Shown here piece by piece: positions 1-8,461 of a DNA stretch of 64,000 bases. Location of the stretch: positions 815,333-879,332 of the forward strand of contig NZ_QOKV01000001.1 of the NCBI RefSeq assembly GCF_008365405.1, in the 5' to 3' direction. The stretch comes from Azospirillum brasilense. GTDB lineage: Bacteria > Pseudomonadota > Alphaproteobacteria > Azospirillales > Azospirillaceae. How positions within the stretch are numbered: position 1 is the stretch's first letter; the number at the start of each line of letters is the position of its first letter. Below the pieces are notes generated by a model. It was not told the origin of the DNA and made no database searches. It saw only the letters and a program-made list of their open reading frames with translations. A program made the position numbers and the translations under genes.

Positions 1-137
1 CCGCCTTCCTGACGGGGCTGGGCGGCGAGGCGTCCGGCCAGTCCTACGCGGCGACGGTCGAAGAGGCGCTCGATCGCATCGCCGCCCGGCTGGGGGAACA
101 TGTGGACATCGACGCCCTGCTGGCCGCGGCGCGGTGA
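1..137 (+). CDS. 3' end of an unidentified gene (5' end outside window)
   Basis: The frame is open from base 3 to the TGA at 135-137 and gives a 44-residue C-terminus ending in EHVDIDALLAAAR. Codon use is strongly GC3 like the neighbours, so this is probably a real gene tail. The ending loosely resembles the end of the ATPase domain of cobyrinate-diamide-synthase or dethiobiotin-synthase-like P-loop proteins, but that is a weak impression and I do not assign a function. It runs in the same direction as recG but is separated from it by about 370 bases. Confidence 0.5.
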   Translation, partial: AFLTGLGGEASGQSYAATVEEALDRIAARLGEHVDIDALLAAAR

Positions 138-509
138 CCGGCGGCTCCAGCGCTTCATGAAACCGATTTCATGATCCCGCAACGCTGGGGTCAGGCGGGA
201 CGCGCTAGAACTGCAGTCATTGACGACGTTGATTACTGGCGAGTCATCCACCGGCGGTTCCCGCCGCCGGCCACACACGATCCGGAATGTTCCCGCATAC
301 CCTCGGATCGTTTCTTGCGGCGGTGTGCATCGGGTTTTTGCCTTGGATCGGCGTCCCCCGCCCAGGCTTCCCCCCAACCCTTGCACACCGCCGTCTTCTT
401 TTCCCCTCCCGGCCTTTTTCGGAAACCGCCGCACTTGACGCGGAGCCCCCTCGGCGGGCTTGAATGGGTGCCACAGGCCCCGTATCCCCGCTGCCGAGAC
501 TCCATTCCC
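138..509. other. 372-base gap before recG with two inverted repeats
   Basis: No convincing gene is seen on either strand. Two perfect inverted repeats stand out. One has 8-base arms at 155-162 and 167-174 with a 4-base loop, right after the upstream stop. The other has 12-base arms at 318-329 and 382-393, 52 bases apart, followed by a pyrimidine/T-rich run. The frame of recG stays open through 171-509, but its translation there is Arg/Pro/Ser-rich and unlike RecG, so I treat it as leader. Confidence 0.5.
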
Positions 510-2591
510 GTGCGTCCCGTCGTTCTCTTCCCCCTGTTCCGCCCGGTGACGGCGCTCCCCGGCCTCGGTCCCCGGCTGGGCAAGCTCGTCGAAAAGCTGG
601 CCGGTCCGCAGGTCGTGGACCTGCTGTGGCATCTGCCTTGCGGCGTCATCGACCGCCGCTACGCCCCGAAGATCGCCGAGGCGCCGAACGGGCGGATCGC
701 CACCATGACGGTGCGCATCGATTCGCACGCCGCCCCGCACAATTCCCGCCATCCCTACAAGGTCCGCTGCACCGACGAGACGGGCGTGCTGGAGCTGATC
801 TACTTCCATGTGAAGGGCGATTGGCTTGAGCGGCAAATGCCGGTCGGCAAGACGGTGGTGGTGTCCGGCAAGGTGGAGTGGTTCCACGACACGCCGCAGA
901 TCACCCACCCCGACGCCGTGGTCCCGCTGGAGTCGAAGGACGAGATCGAGGCGGTGGAGCCGGTCTATCCGATGACCGCCGGTCTACCGGCCAAGACGCT
1001 GCGCAAGGCCGTGCGGGCCATGCTGAACGACGTGCCGGAACTGCCGGAATGGCAGGACGCCGCGTGGCGTTCCCGCAACGGTTGGCCGACTTGGCACGAG
1101 TCGATCCGCCGCGCCCACACGCCGGAGGACGAGGCCGACCTCGCCCCGACCAACCCGATCCGCCGAAGGCTGGCCTATGACGAGCTGCTGTCGAACCAGC
1201 TCGCCCTGACCTTGGTCCGCATCCAGCAGCGCCGCCTGTCGGGCCGTGTGATCCAGGGGGACGGGCGGCTGCGCGCCAAGGTGGCCGCGGCGCTGCCCTT
1301 CTCGCTGACCAACTCCCAGGCCGCATCGCTGGCGGAGATCTACGAGGACATGGCGGCGGAGCGGCGGATGCTGCGCCTGCTCCAGGGCGACGTCGGCAGC
1401 GGCAAGACGGTGGTCGCGCTGATGGCGATGCTGAACGCGGTGGAGGCCGGCCATCAGGCCGCCCTGATGGCGCCGACCGAGATCCTGGCCCGCCAGCACG
1501 CCGAGAGCCTCGCCCCGCTGTGCAAGGCGGCGGGGGTGGACCTCGCCCTGCTGACCGGGCGCGACAAGGGTAAGGCGCGGCAGGCGGTGCTGGACCGGCT
1601 GGCCTCGGGCGAGCTGCCGCTGCTGGTCGGCACCCACGCGCTGTTCCAGGAGGACGTCGCCTTCAAGGACCTCGCGCTGGCGGTGATCGACGAGCAGCAC
1701 CGCTTCGGCGTCCACCAGCGGCTCCAGCTCTCCGCCAAGGGGCGGGCGGTGGACGTTCTGGTGATGACGGCGACGCCGATCCCGCGCACGCTGACGCTGA
1801 CCGCCTATGGCGACATGGACGTGTCGCGCCTGACCGAGAAGCCGGCGGGGCGCAAGCCGATCCAGACCGTGACCATCGCGCTCGACCGGCTGGAGGAGGT
1901 GGTGCACGGCATCCACCGCAAGGTTCAGGAGGGCGCGCGGGTTTATTGGGTCTGCCCGCTGGTGGACGAATCGGAACAGACCGACCTCGCCGCCGCGACG
2001 GAGCGCCACGCCTTCCTGCGCGCCACCTTCGGCGACCGGGTGGGGCTGGTGCACGGCAAGATGCGCGGTCCGGACAAGGACGCGGTGATGGCCGCCTTCC
2101 AGGCCGGGAACCTCGACGTGCTGGTCGCCACCACGGTCATCGAGGTCGGCGTGAACGTGCCCGAGGCCACCGTCATGGTGATCGAGCACGCCGAGCGCTT
2201 CGGCCTCGCCCAGCTTCACCAGCTCCGCGGCCGGGTGGGGCGTGGCGAGAAGCCGTCGTCCTGCCTGCTGATGTTCGACCCGCAACTGACGGAGACGGCG
2301 CGCGCCCGCCTGAAGACGATGCGCGACACCGAGGACGGCTTCGTCATCGCCGAGGAGGATTTGCGTCTTCGCGGCGCAGGGGAGGTGCTGGGCACCCGCC
2401 AGTCCGGCCTGCCGGAGTTCCGCATGGCCGATCTGGCGGTGCACGGCGACCTGCTGGCCGCGGCCCGCGACGACGCGAAGCTGATCGTGGACCGCGATCC
2501 GGATCTGGCCGGCGAGCGCGGTCAGGCGCTGCGCACTTTGCTGTACCTGTTCGAGCGGGACGCCGCGGTGAAGACGTTGCGGTCCGGGTGA
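510..2591 (+). CDS. recG: ATP-dependent DNA helicase RecG
   Basis: This branch-migration helicase remodels stalled forks and Holliday junctions. From the GTG at 510 the protein is 693 residues, the normal RecG length, starting with the expected N-terminal helix-hairpin region (PGLGPRLGKLVEKLAGP). Visible parts are the OB-fold wedge domain, Walker A (GDVGSGKT), the DEQH box (VIDEQHRFG), motif III (MTATPIPRT), motif VI (QLRGRVGRG) and the C-terminal TRG-type region. The frame could extend to 171, but the extra sequence has no RecG character. It converges on the DUF502 gene with a 21-base gap and no obvious terminator between them. No sdhE or mfd gene is seen beside it. Confidence 0.95.
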   Translation: MRPVVLFPLFRPVTALPGLGPRLGKLVEKLAGPQVVDLLWHLPCGVIDRRYAPKIAEAPNGRIATMTVRIDSHAAPHNSRHPYKVRCTDETGVLELIYFHVKGDWLERQMPVGKTVVVSGKVEWFHDTPQITHPDAVVPLESKDEIEAVEPVYPMTAGLPAKTLRKAVRAMLNDVPELPEWQDAAWRSRNGWPTWHESIRRAHTPEDEADLAPTNPIRRRLAYDELLSNQLALTLVRIQQRRLSGRVIQGDGRLRAKVAAALPFSLTNSQAASLAEIYEDMAAERRMLRLLQGDVGSGKTVVALMAMLNAVEAGHQAALMAPTEILARQHAESLAPLCKAAGVDLALLTGRDKGKARQAVLDRLASGELPLLVGTHALFQEDVAFKDLALAVIDEQHRFGVHQRLQLSAKGRAVDVLVMTATPIPRTLTLTAYGDMDVSRLTEKPAGRKPIQTVTIALDRLEEVVHGIHRKVQEGARVYWVCPLVDESEQTDLAAATERHAFLRATFGDRVGLVHGKMRGPDKDAVMAAFQAGNLDVLVATTVIEVGVNVPEATVMVIEHAERFGLAQLHQLRGRVGRGEKPSSCLLMFDPQLTETARARLKTMRDTEDGFVIAEEDLRLRGAGEVLGTRQSGLPEFRMADLAVHGDLLAAARDDAKLIVDRDPDLAGERGQALRTLLYLFERDAAVKTLRSG

Positions 2592-2612
2592 GAAAAGGGC
2601 GTCGGAACGCTC

Positions 2613-3338
2613 TCACGCCCGCTTCCGCTCGTCCAGCAGCGCGGCCTTCACCTCGCGGGGCTTGCGGTCGGGCGGAGTGACGATGCCGCCGGACATCACC
2701 AGCTTCAGCCCGTCCTCCACCGTCATGTCCAGAACGGTGACCTCCCGCCGCGGCAGGATCGCCAGATAGCCGGCGGTCGGCGGGGCGCAGGGGATGAAGA
2801 CGTGCACCATCTCCTCTTCAGAGATCTTCTGCACCTCCGGATGGGCGGCGCCGGTGATGAAGCCCAGCGACCATATGCCGTTGCGCGGGAACTCCACCAG
2901 GACGACCTCGCGGAAGGCCTTGGATTTCTTGGCGAGCACCGTTTCCATGATCTGCTTAACCGCCCCGTAGACGGAGCGGACAACCGGCATGCGCTCCACC
3001 ACGCCTTCGCCGATGCGCACGACCAGCCGCCCGACATAGCCGGCGGCGAAGGCCCCGATCAGGGTCAGCACGATGATCAGCGTCAGCACCCCGATGCCGG
3101 GGATCGAGAAGGGCAGGTAGTTTTCCGGGTTGTAGGCGGAGGGGATCAGCGGGCGCACATGGCCGTCGATGAAGGCCAGCAGCCACCAGCCGAGATAGAC
3201 CGTGACCGCGATCGGCGCCGTAACCAGAACGCCCGCCAGGAAATAGGCGCGCAGCCGCCCCATCAGGCCGATGCCGGCGGGCCGGTGGGACGTGCTCTCG
3301 TCCGCCGCGCTCTGGCTGCTCTGCTCGTTCCGATCCAC
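2613..3338 (-). CDS. DUF502 family membrane protein
   Basis: This is a 241-residue inner-membrane protein of the DUF502 family, whose function is unknown. It has an N-terminal hydrophilic stretch, a first membrane segment (about residues 33-53, after MGRLRAYF) and a second (about 75-97). A conserved soluble C-terminal half follows, including MPVVRSVYGAVKQ and PCAPPTAGYLAILPR, which are typical of the family. The GTG at 3338 has a G-rich Shine-Dalgarno just upstream; an internal ATG at 3263 would remove the polar N-terminus but keep both helices. It is divergent from the type III PKS gene across 166 bases. Confidence 0.85.
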   Translation of the reverse strand: MDRNEQSSQSAADESTSHRPAGIGLMGRLRAYFLAGVLVTAPIAVTVYLGWWLLAFIDGHVRPLIPSAYNPENYLPFSIPGIGVLTLIIVLTLIGAFAAGYVGRLVVRIGEGVVERMPVVRSVYGAVKQIMETVLAKKSKAFREVVLVEFPRNGIWSLGFITGAAHPEVQKISEEEMVHVFIPCAPPTAGYLAILPRREVTVLDMTVEDGLKLVMSGGIVTPPDRKPREVKAALLDERKRA

Positions 3339-3504
3339 CGCCCCACCCCCGAAAATCCGACGCCCGATATAGTGATACAGGACATGGCTTCCGCTCAATC
3401 CACAACGACGTATCGGCAGGCGGGAAAGAGTCGCGGGGGAGCAAGCGAAGGAACTCCCTCCGGGGGGCTGGTCCGCCACCCCCGCGCGCATCACATCGCT
3501 GAGG

Positions 3505-4554
3505 ATGACCCATACCCCCCGCATCCTCTCGCTCGCCACCGCCCTGCCGCCCCACCGCCTCAGCCAGGACGAGGCGCTCGGCGTCGCGCGGGCGGTTTTC
3601 GGGCCGCGGATGCGCGACTTCGAACGGCTGGTTCCGGTCTTCGCCAACACCGGCATCGAAACGCGCCACGCCGTCATGCCCATCGACTGGTACATGGAGC
3701 CGCGCGGCTGGCCGGAGCGCACCGCCGCCTTCCGCGACGGCGCCCTGTCCCTGCTGGAAGAGGCGGCGGGGCAGGCGCTGGCCAGCGCCGGCCTGGGGCC
3801 GCGGGATGTGGACGCCATCGTCTGCGCCTCGACCACCGGCATCGCCACGCCCAGCCTGGAGGCGCTTCTGCTGGAGCGCATGGGCTTCCAGCCCGACACG
3901 GTGCGGCTGCCGCTGTTCGGGCTGGGCTGCGCCGGCGGCGTGCTGGGATTGACCCGTGCCGGGCAGATCGCCCAGGCGATGGCGGGGCGGACGGTGCTGT
4001 TCCTGGTGGTGGAACTCTGCACGCTGGCCTTCCGCTCGGCCGAGGCGACCCCGACGAATGTCGTCGCCAGCGCCCTGTTCGCGGACGGCGCGGCGGCGGC
4101 GGTGCTGCGCGCCGATGGGGAGGGCGAGGGACCGCGCCTCGTGGACGGTGCGGAGCACACTTGGCCGGGAACGCAGGACGTGATGGGCTGGCGGGTCGAG
4201 GACGACGGACTCGGCGTGATCTTCAGCCAGAGCATCCCGGCGCTGATCCGCAACCGGCTGGAACCGGTCATCGACGGCTTCCTGGAGCGGCGGCGGCTGG
4301 CCCGCAGCGACCTCGCCGGGCTGATCGTCCACCCCGGTGGCGCCAAGGTGCTGCACGCGCTGGAGGAGGTCTGCGCCCCGGTCTCCGCCGGGCTGGACGA
4401 CGCCTGGGCGGTGCTGCGCCGCTGCGGCAACATGTCGGCGGCCAGCGTGCTGTTCGTGCTGGAGCGGCGCATCGCGTCGGGCGCCCGCGGCCCCCACCTG
4501 ATGAGCGCGCTCGGCCCCGGCTTCACCGCCGCGCTGGCCCAGATCGACCTTTAG
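3505..4554 (+). CDS. type III polyketide synthase (chalcone/stilbene synthase family)
   Basis: This homodimeric condensing enzyme would extend an acyl-CoA starter with malonyl-CoA to make alkylpyrones or alkylresorcinols. It has 349 residues, the normal length. The catalytic triad is visible: Cys142 in GLGCAGG, His276 in VHPGGAK and Asn309 in CGNMSAAS. The next gene, 11 bases downstream, is an isoprenylcysteine-methyltransferase-like membrane protein. This pairing is known from bacterial type III PKS loci (SrsA-SrsB, BpsA-BpsB), where the partner O-methylates the product. The ATG at 3505 lacks a well-spaced Shine-Dalgarno, since GAGG directly abuts it, so the start is less certain than the family. 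Confidence 0.9.
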   Translation: MTHTPRILSLATALPPHRLSQDEALGVARAVFGPRMRDFERLVPVFANTGIETRHAVMPIDWYMEPRGWPERTAAFRDGALSLLEEAAGQALASAGLGPRDVDAIVCASTTGIATPSLEALLLERMGFQPDTVRLPLFGLGCAGGVLGLTRAGQIAQAMAGRTVLFLVVELCTLAFRSAEATPTNVVASALFADGAAAAVLRADGEGEGPRLVDGAEHTWPGTQDVMGWRVEDDGLGVIFSQSIPALIRNRLEPVIDGFLERRRLARSDLAGLIVHPGGAKVLHALEEVCAPVSAGLDDAWAVLRRCGNMSAASVLFVLERRIASGARGPHLMSALGPGFTAALAQIDL

Positions 4555-4565
4555 GAGCGCTTGGA

Positions 4566-5105
4566 ATGGAGACGCTGCCGCTGGGCTGGCCCCACGTCAT
4601 CCTGCTGCTGGTCGCGGCCCAGCGTCTGGGCGAACTCGTCGTCGCCCAACGCAACACCCGCCGCCTGCTGGCCGAGGGCGCGCAGGAGGTCGGGGCCGCC
4701 CATTATCCGCTGTTCGTCGGTCTGCACGCCGGCTGGCTGGCCCTGCTGTTCGCCGTCGTGCCGGCGGACGCGCCGATCAACGGCTGGCTGCTCGCCCTGT
4801 TCGTTCTGTTGCAGGCCGGGCGGGTCTGGGTGATCGCCACGCTGGGGCGGTTCTGGACCACCCGCATCGTCACCTTGCCCGGCGCGCCGCTGGTGCGGCA
4901 CGGGCCGTTCCGCTGGGTCCGCCACCCCAACTACTTGGTCGTGGCGGGGGAACTGGCCGTGCTGCCCCTGGTCTTCGGGGCGTGGTGGATCGCGGTGTTG
5001 GCCACGCTGCTGAACGTGCCGCTGACCCTGCACCGCATCCGTGTCGAGGACGGCGCGCTGTCCGGACGGCGCACGCTCAGGTCAGCAGGAAGCACAGCAT
5101 CGTGA
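4566..5105 (+). CDS. isoprenylcysteine carboxyl methyltransferase (ICMT) family membrane protein
   Basis: This is a 179-residue protein with about five hydrophobic segments. Its C-terminal half carries the ICMT/PEMT-type signature HGPFRWVRHPNYL, which binds S-adenosylmethionine, followed by a last membrane hairpin and the RIRVED ending. The Shine-Dalgarno (TAGGAG) overlaps the stop codon of the type III PKS, so the two are translationally linked. By analogy with SrsB/BpsB it probably methylates the polyketide product rather than a prenylated protein; this is inference. Its last 29 bases overlap the 3' end of the convergent gene on the minus strand. Confidence 0.85.
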   Translation: METLPLGWPHVILLLVAAQRLGELVVAQRNTRRLLAEGAQEVGAAHYPLFVGLHAGWLALLFAVVPADAPINGWLLALFVLLQAGRVWVIATLGRFWTTRIVTLPGAPLVRHGPFRWVRHPNYLVVAGELAVLPLVFGAWWIAVLATLLNVPLTLHRIRVEDGALSGRRTLRSAGSTAS

Positions 5106-5490
5106 CGCAGCCGGCGATGGCCGCACCGTCGAGATGGTTCGGGAAGGCGTGCCAGAAAGACTCGCGGGACTCCGGCTCCGAGCGGTCCATCTCGTCCAGC
5201 CACAGGCCGGCGGGCAGACCGCCGTTGGCGCGCTCCGCCAGGGCGCCGGACAGGTGTGCCATCGACACCGCCAGATAGCAGAACTTCACGAAGTTCAGGA
5301 CGAAATACATCGGCCCGCCGGCTTCGGCGATGGGATCGGTCACGCCGCCCATCGCCGCCACGGCGGTCGCCATGGCGATGGCCGCGGCGAAGGGGATGGC
5401 GACGACCGACAGCAGGCGCTGCGAATCCACGCGGCCGGCGTTGGGGATCAGGCTGCGGGGAACGGGGCCGGAGGGCAATTGGAACGACAT
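5077..5490 (-). CDS. hypothetical small integral membrane protein
   Basis: I do not recognise a family for this 137-residue protein. It has hydrophobic segments at about residues 27-50, 60-80 and 120-136, with a polar, acidic loop (LDEMDRSEPESRESFWH) between the last two. Codon use matches the neighbours and the ATG at 5490 is the only good start. It is convergent with, and overlaps by 29 bases, the ICMT-like gene. It is divergent from the Crp/Fnr gene at 5653, so a shared promoter region is likely. Confidence 0.7.
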   Translation of the reverse strand: MSFQLPSGPVPRSLIPNAGRVDSQRLLSVVAIPFAAAIAMATAVAAMGGVTDPIAEAGGPMYFVLNFVKFCYLAVSMAHLSGALAERANGGLPAGLWLDEMDRSEPESRESFWHAFPNHLDGAAIAGCVTMLCFLLT

Positions 5491-5652
5491 GACTCTCTCA
5501 ATTCCGGTGGGCGCGTCCCGTCCGTTCTGCCGCTTTCAGGGTTAACGGGACGTTAGCGACACCCGTTGGAGGGAGGCGGTTCCACCTTTGCGCAGGTCCG
5601 GCTATGCTCCACGCTGCGCTTGAGGGCGGTTGTTAGAAAAGGATGCGACCCC

Positions 5653-6360
5653 GTGCCTGCCGACGCTGGATCTTCCCGGCTGGATGGAATTGCGTTGCTG
5701 AGCCCGCTGTCTGCGGAGGAGCGCGCCGCCGTGGCGCGTCAGTGCCGCTGGCGGCGCTTTCATGCGAACGAGCAGATCATCGACCACCAGGGGGACTCAC
5801 GGGACGTCGTGCTGGTGGTTGATGGATGCGTGCGGGTGCTGAGCCATTCCCCGGCGGGCCGCGAGATCAGTTTCGACGACATCGAGGCCGGCGGCTTCCT
5901 GGGCGAGATGGCCGCCATCGACGGGCTTCCCCGGTCAGCCTCGGCGGTGGCGCTGGAGGAGGGAACGCTGATCGCCTTCCTGGCACCCCGGCCTTTTCAG
6001 GATCTGGTGACCGGCCACCCGGATCTTGCCATGGCGGTGATGAGGCGGCTGTGCCGGGTCGTCCGCATCGCCACCGACCGGGTGATGGAACTGTCCACGC
6101 TGGGCGCCAACAACCGTGTCCACGCCGAACTGTTGCGGCTGGCCAAGCGCGGGCGCGTGGTGGGGCGGACGGCGGTGATCGCGCCGATCCCCGTCCATGC
6201 CGACATCGCCAGCCGGGTCAGCACCGCCAGAGAGACGGTCGCCCGCGTGCTGAACGATCTCGCTCGCGACGGTCTGGTGGAGCGGCAGTCCGACGCGCTG
6301 GTCGTCCGCGATCTGCACAAACTGGAAGCGCTGGTGGAGGATGTTCGAGCCGGCGCCTGA
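5653..6360 (+). CDS. Crp/Fnr family transcriptional regulator, cyclic-nucleotide-binding type
   Basis: This is a 235-residue one-component regulator. The N-terminal cNMP-binding beta-roll (about residues 20-140) keeps a near-canonical phosphate-binding cassette, FLGEMAAIDGLPRSASAVA, with the Arg-Ser-Ala that contacts the cyclic phosphate, so cAMP or cGMP binding is plausible. A dimerisation helix follows, then a winged helix (about 170-225; ASRVSTARETVARVLNDL is the recognition region). No Fnr-type cysteine cluster is seen. The GTG at 5653 has AAGGA at good spacing. The frame is open upstream to 5566, but that part looks non-coding. Confidence 0.88.
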   Translation: MPADAGSSRLDGIALLSPLSAEERAAVARQCRWRRFHANEQIIDHQGDSRDVVLVVDGCVRVLSHSPAGREISFDDIEAGGFLGEMAAIDGLPRSASAVALEEGTLIAFLAPRPFQDLVTGHPDLAMAVMRRLCRVVRIATDRVMELSTLGANNRVHAELLRLAKRGRVVGRTAVIAPIPVHADIASRVSTARETVARVLNDLARDGLVERQSDALVVRDLHKLEALVEDVRAGA

Positions 6361-6385
6361 CAGAGCGGCGTCCAACTCCAGCGTA

Positions 6386-6799
6386 TCAGCCCGTCCGCTC
6401 CAGAACGGTCAGGATCAGAGTGCGAAGCGATTCGGGGTCGTAGGGCTTGGGAAGGAAATGCCAGCCGGCGGCGCGGATTTCCGTCTGGGTCGCCGCGGAC
6501 TCGTCGCCGGTGGTGATGATGACGGGGAGGGCGGGACCGATTTCCGCCAGCACTGCCCGAACCGACTCAGGTGCCTTGCCGTGACGTCCCAGATGATAGT
6601 CGGCGACCAGGACGTCGGGAAGCGTCCCGCCCCTCAGCGCGTCCAGAAGAGCGGCGGGTGTCGGGGCGCTGACCAGCAGCATTCCCCAATCCTCGAACAG
6701 GGTTTCCATGCACAGGCACAGCACCATGTCGTCCTCGAGAAGGGCGACCGTCAGTGTGCCGGAGCTTGCGGATCGGCCGGCGAGAGGAGCGTCGGTCAT
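6386..6799 (-). CDS. stand-alone response regulator receiver protein
   Basis: This 137-residue protein is a single CheY-like receiver domain with no output domain. The acidic pair is in LLEDD (about residue 22), the phospho-acceptor Asp is in VADYHLG (about residue 67), the Thr is in IITTGDE and the conserved Lys is in LPKPYDP. It may act as a phosphorelay intermediate or by protein-protein contact. No histidine kinase gene adjoins it. It is convergent with the Crp/Fnr gene at 5653-6360 (25-base gap). A direct repeat lies just upstream of its start (see 6808-6836). Confidence 0.9.
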   Translation of the reverse strand: MTDAPLAGRSASSGTLTVALLEDDMVLCLCMETLFEDWGMLLVSAPTPAALLDALRGGTLPDVLVADYHLGRHGKAPESVRAVLAEIGPALPVIITTGDESAATQTEIRAAGWHFLPKPYDPESLRTLILTVLERTG

Positions 6800-6807
6800 G
6801 CATTATC

Positions 6808-6836
6808 CAATGAACAGCGGCGGATCAATGAACAGC
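6808..6836. repeat. 11-base direct repeat upstream of the receiver gene
   Basis: The word CAATGAACAGC occurs twice, at 6808-6818 and 6826-6836, an 18-base period. The first copy begins 8 bases upstream of the start codon of the minus-strand receiver gene. The position suggests a transcription-factor site or a repeat in the 5' leader; no function is known. Confidence 0.5.
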
Positions 6837-7032
6837 AGGACGGCGATGCTGGCTGCCCGATACCCCTTGGTCCGGCCTGGTTGGAAAAGCCGTCTCGGGG
6901 TGGCTGCTGTCCGCTTGGTGGTCTGCCTGCTCGGTTATCCAAACAGGCAATTTAGATTCTATATCGATCCGCTCGCTGTCGCATTGTCATAGGTTAATCG
7001 GAGGGGGATATCGATGGGAACTGACAATCCGA

Positions 7033-7827
7033 TCAATCGCCCGCACGTTTGCGCTCGGACTTGGCGTCCAGCGCGTGCTCCAATTGCTTGGGCGCCTGGA
7101 TCAGGTGCAGATACAGCTCGTCGAACTGTCCGACGGAGGCGAGCTGCTTCACGTCGTGGACGGTGATCTGCTGGCCCGCCAGATCGATCAGCCCGATGTC
7201 GCGCAACCGGCGGAGCGTCCGGTTGATGTGCACGATGCTGAGCCCCAGCGCGTCGGCCAGGATTTCCTGGGTGACCGGCAGGGTGAAGCGTCCCTCTTCG
7301 ACCAGACCGACGATGCTCAGCCGTCGCAGCAATTCCACGATCAGGTGGGCGGTCCGCTCCAGCGCGGTGCGACGCCCGACGCTGAGCAGCCGTTCGGCGA
7401 TGATCGCCTCTTCCTTGGCACCCGACCAGGCGAGGGCGGCGGCCAGACGCGGGAAGAGCTTGAACAGTTCGATGATTCGTTCCGGCTGAAAGTTGGCGAC
7501 TTCAGCGGGGGTCAGTGTGGTGACTCCGTGGTCCGCCGTCTCGAACAGGTTGCAGTAAAAGCCGATGATATCGCCAGGCAGGACAAAGTTGACGACTTGC
7601 CGACGGCCGTCGGGAAGCGCCTTGTGACGGATCGCCCAGCCTTTGCGCATAACGCGCACGCAACCGTAGCGTTCGCCCTGCTGAAGAAGATCGAATCGCG
7701 AGCCGTGCCGGGTAACATTGCGCTCCAAATCGCTAAGGAAAGTCTTTTCCTCGTCTCTGAGGCTCATGTAACTGGTGATCTTGCGCCCCAGTGGAGATGA
7801 AGGCATGTTGGCCTGGGCGCGGGTCAT
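7033..7827 (-). CDS. Crp/Fnr family transcriptional regulator
   Basis: This 264-residue regulator has a Crp-like beta-roll (about residues 35-150). It keeps the fold motif RRQVVNFVLPGDIIGF but lacks the Arg-Ser/Thr-Ala cassette of cAMP binders, so its ligand is not cAMP in the usual way. It has only one cysteine in the N-terminal part, so it is not an Fe-S Fnr. The winged helix is at about residues 180-235 (VTQEILADALGLSIVHINRTLRRL). A polar 25-residue tail follows. Such regulators are numerous in Azospirillum and rhizobia and often respond to stress or oxygen; the target is unknown. A start at Met8 is also possible. Confidence 0.85.
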   Translation of the reverse strand: MTRAQANMPSSPLGRKITSYMSLRDEEKTFLSDLERNVTRHGSRFDLLQQGERYGCVRVMRKGWAIRHKALPDGRRQVVNFVLPGDIIGFYCNLFETADHGVTTLTPAEVANFQPERIIELFKLFPRLAAALAWSGAKEEAIIAERLLSVGRRTALERTAHLIVELLRRLSIVGLVEEGRFTLPVTQEILADALGLSIVHINRTLRRLRDIGLIDLAGQQITVHDVKQLASVGQFDELYLHLIQAPKQLEHALDAKSERKRAGD

Positions 7828-8067
7828 TTCTGTTCCAGCCTTTGATCGTCCAATAGTTATGGCCCCGAAGCGAGTGCCACGGCCAGCCCAATTCCGGGCG
7901 GCCTCGAACGATTAAGCCAAACGATAAAACCATCTATAACATAGGTTAATGGGGATAAGATTTTCTCGACCGGTCAGGTGAGGGATCATATACAAAACTG
8001 TTGGTGCATTGGCCGTATGGGGATTTGAGCGGTCATCGGCGGGGAACTGACGAGTGCGGGGGGCGGC

Positions 8068-8352
8068 ATGGCGGCGGAGCGGGATGCGGCGGGTTTGGCT
8101 GCCCTCTCGATTTGTGAATCCCTTATGCTCGCATTGGTGGAACGGGGCGTCCTGCGACTCGAGGAGGCGCATGCCGCGCTCGAGGATGCCGCCGCCGCCC
8201 ACCAGAATCGCGACGCGAAGGGTGAGGACCCGAACCTGCATCGCTTGGCGCTGCAGATCGTCGAGCGCTTGATGATCCAGGTGAACGCTGCCCATCCCGC
8301 GTCGGTCCATGTCGGGGTCGGGCAGATGGCGGACGGCGGTTCCCAGGACTGA
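8068..8352 (+). CDS. hypothetical small helical protein
   Basis: This 94-residue protein belongs to no family I can name. It is predicted to be almost all alpha-helix, with a regular heptad-like stretch (SLMLALVERGVLRLEEAH and onwards) and a charged middle, so a dimeric helical bundle is plausible. The ATG at 8068 follows a strong G-rich Shine-Dalgarno (GGGGGGCGG). It stands alone, 240 bases divergent from the Crp/Fnr gene and convergent with the glucan synthase gene. Confidence 0.65.
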   Translation: MAAERDAAGLAALSICESLMLALVERGVLRLEEAHAALEDAAAAHQNRDAKGEDPNLHRLALQIVERLMIQVNAAHPASVHVGVGQMADGGSQD

Positions 8353-8402
8353 AGAGCCCGGGACTGAAGGGGCGGACAAAACGCTGATCGGGCGAAACGA
8401 AG

Positions 8403-8431
8403 AGAGCCCCGCCATCCTCTGGCGGGGCTCT
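8403..8431. terminator. bidirectional stem-loop between convergent genes
   Basis: A perfect 11-base inverted repeat (arms 8403-8413 and 8421-8431, 7-base loop) lies between the convergent genes ending at 8352 and 8462. The tail is weak in T on the plus side and moderately pyrimidine-rich on the minus side, so it is a likely but imperfect intrinsic terminator. Confidence 0.6.
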
Positions 8432-8461
8432 GCGCTGTAACCAATCGGCGAACGGGAGGGG

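Noticed and set aside
171..509. Upstream extension of recG
   Set aside because: The added 113 residues resemble no RecG N-terminus, and a GTG at 510 gives the normal length and family start.
138..509. sdhE on the strand opposite recG, as in many alphaproteobacteria
   Set aside because: The minus-strand frames here lack the RGMKELDLLL-type sequence of SdhE and look non-coding.
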